Source: CAYRUP01 sp964578975 (lineage in GTDB: Bacteria; Pseudomonadota; Gammaproteobacteria; DSM-16500). Taken from it: 6,093 nucleotides of DNA. Numbering within the stretch: position 1 is the first letter of the stretch; each line of letters starts with the position of its first letter. The notes beneath the pieces are model-generated. The model was not told the DNA's origin. It worked only from the letters and a program-made list of their open reading frames with translations, and ran no database searches. The position numbers and the translations under genes are program-made. The stretch spans positions 1 to 6,093 of the forward strand of contig CAZOFA010000101.1 of the NCBI GenBank assembly GCA_964578975.1. Reading direction: 5' to 3'. Positions 5,201 to 6,093 of this stretch are shown one piece after another.

Positions 5201-6093
5201 ATGCTAAATAAAGTTGTTATTGCCAATCGCGGAGAAATCGCGCTCCGCATTTTACGAGCTTGCAAAGAACTGGGCATCAAAACAGTTGCCGTTCATTCCA
5301 CGGCTGATCGCGATTTAATGCACGTGCGACTTGCCGATGAATCGGTTTGCATCGGAAACGCTCCCGCAACTGAAAGTTATCTCAGCATTCCCGCCATCAT
5401 CAGTGCCGCAGAAATTACCGACTCCGTTGCCATTCATCCGGGTTATGGTTTTTTAGCAGAGAATGCAGATTTTGCTGAACAAGTGGAAAAAAGTGGTTTT
5501 ATTTTTATTGGACCCAGACCCGATAGCATTCGTCAAATGGGTGACAAAGTTGCGGCGATTCAAGCCATGCGCAGTCTAGGTATTCCCTGCGTGCCCGGTT
5601 CCAGTGAACCGATTGGCGATGATGATGCAGCGACAATAAAAATGGCGCGCGAAATTGGTTATCCGATTATTATCAAAGCCGCCGGTGGTGGCGGTGGTCG
5701 CGGCATGCGTGTGGTACACACAGAATCACATTTATTAAATGCGATTGCGATGACGCGCACCGAAGCACGCGCCGCATTTAACAATGACAAAGTGTACATG
5801 GAAAAATATTTGCAAACACCGCGTCACATTGAAATTCAAGTATTAAGTGATGGTCAAGGCAATGCGATTCATTTAGGTGAACGCGATTGTTCGATTCAAC
5901 GTCGACATCAAAAAATTATCGAAGAAGCACCGGCGCCCGGCATCACTTTGGAACAACGCACCGCGATTGGCGAACGTTGTGCGCAAGCGTGTCGTGACAT
6001 GAATTATCGTGGCGCAGGTACATTTGAATTTCTGTACGAAAATAAAGAATTTTATTTCATTGAAATGAATACACGTATTCAAGTCGAACATCC
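5201..6093 (+). CDS. accC: Biotin carboxylase of acetyl-CoA carboxylase, 5' part (runs off the window)
   Basis: AccC uses ATP and bicarbonate to carboxylate the biotin on AccB. The frame is open from ATG 5201, preceded by AAAGGAA at 5184-5190, to the window edge, giving 297 complete codons of an expected 445-450. It begins MLNKVVIANRGEIALRILRA. Residue numbers match the E. coli enzyme exactly: Lys116 in GDKVAAI, Lys159 before the glycine-rich ATP lid GGGGGRGMR (162-170), HLGERDCSIQRRHQK with Lys238, and Glu276, Glu288, Asn290 and Arg292 in the metal and bicarbonate site (GTFEF and FIEMNTRIQVEH). The missing part is the remainder of the C-terminal ATP-grasp and biotin carboxylase C domain. Truncation is due only to the window end; there is no frameshift in what is visible. 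Length and neighbour argue against a propionyl-CoA or pyruvate carboxylase subunit. Confidence 0.97.
   Translation, partial: MLNKVVIANRGEIALRILRACKELGIKTVAVHSTADRDLMHVRLADESVCIGNAPATESYLSIPAIISAAEITDSVAIHPGYGFLAENADFAEQVEKSGFIFIGPRPDSIRQMGDKVAAIQAMRSLGIPCVPGSSEPIGDDDAATIKMAREIGYPIIIKAAGGGGGRGMRVVHTESHLLNAIAMTRTEARAAFNNDKVYMEKYLQTPRHIEIQVLSDGQGNAIHLGERDCSIQRRHQKIIEEAPAPGITLEQRTAIGERCAQACRDMNYRGAGTFEFLYENKEFYFIEMNTRIQVEH

Noticed and set aside
5873..6091. A 72-codon minus-strand frame near the right edge.
   Set aside because: It is antisense to the conserved ATP-grasp region of accC and has no ribosome binding site or family features.

Overview
This is a stretch of mostly housekeeping DNA from a gammaproteobacterium. 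The evidence is RsmJ (a largely gammaproteobacterial 16S rRNA methyltransferase), a GspC-type secretion protein, a SPOR-domain lipoprotein, a HemB with a Pseudomonas-like non-zinc metal site, and the aroQ-accB-accC gene order. Moderate GC content, a gspC lying apart from other type II secretion genes, and a Sel1-repeat lipoprotein would suit the Legionella/Coxiella side of the class. That placement is inference, not something the sequence proves.

Layout. Bases 1 to about 118 are a very GC-rich block (86 of the first 120 bases are G or C) unlike everything after it. It has no recognisable gene and may be a repeat, foreign DNA or a contig-edge artefact. Next comes a minus-strand group, in transcription order: hemB (2706 to 1711), a previously uncalled 48-residue small ORF overlapping the hemB stop (1717 to 1571), a short gspC-like gene without a PDZ domain (1519 to 995), and a GTG-started lipoprotein with a Sel1 repeat and a C-terminal SPOR domain (990 to 127). 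A consensus TATAAT box just before gspC suggests the last two genes have their own promoter.

A 51-base divergent spacer separates hemB from a plus-strand group: rsmJ (2758-3513) and a DedA-family membrane protein (3515-4174), one base apart. After a 78-base gap holding a candidate promoter, aroQ (4253-4702), accB (4718-5185) and accC (5201 to beyond the window end) follow as a tight operon. AroQ makes 3-dehydroshikimate for aromatic amino acids. AccB (biotin carrier) and AccC (biotin carboxylase) carry out the first half-reaction of acetyl-CoA carboxylase, the committed step of fatty acid synthesis.

I found no RNA genes, insertion sequences, CRISPR arrays or toxin/defence systems. The most unusual points are the small ORF coupled to hemB, the pairing of a minimal GspC with a SPOR/Sel1 lipoprotein, and the compositional break at the left edge. 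I do not see a convincing new multi-gene system.
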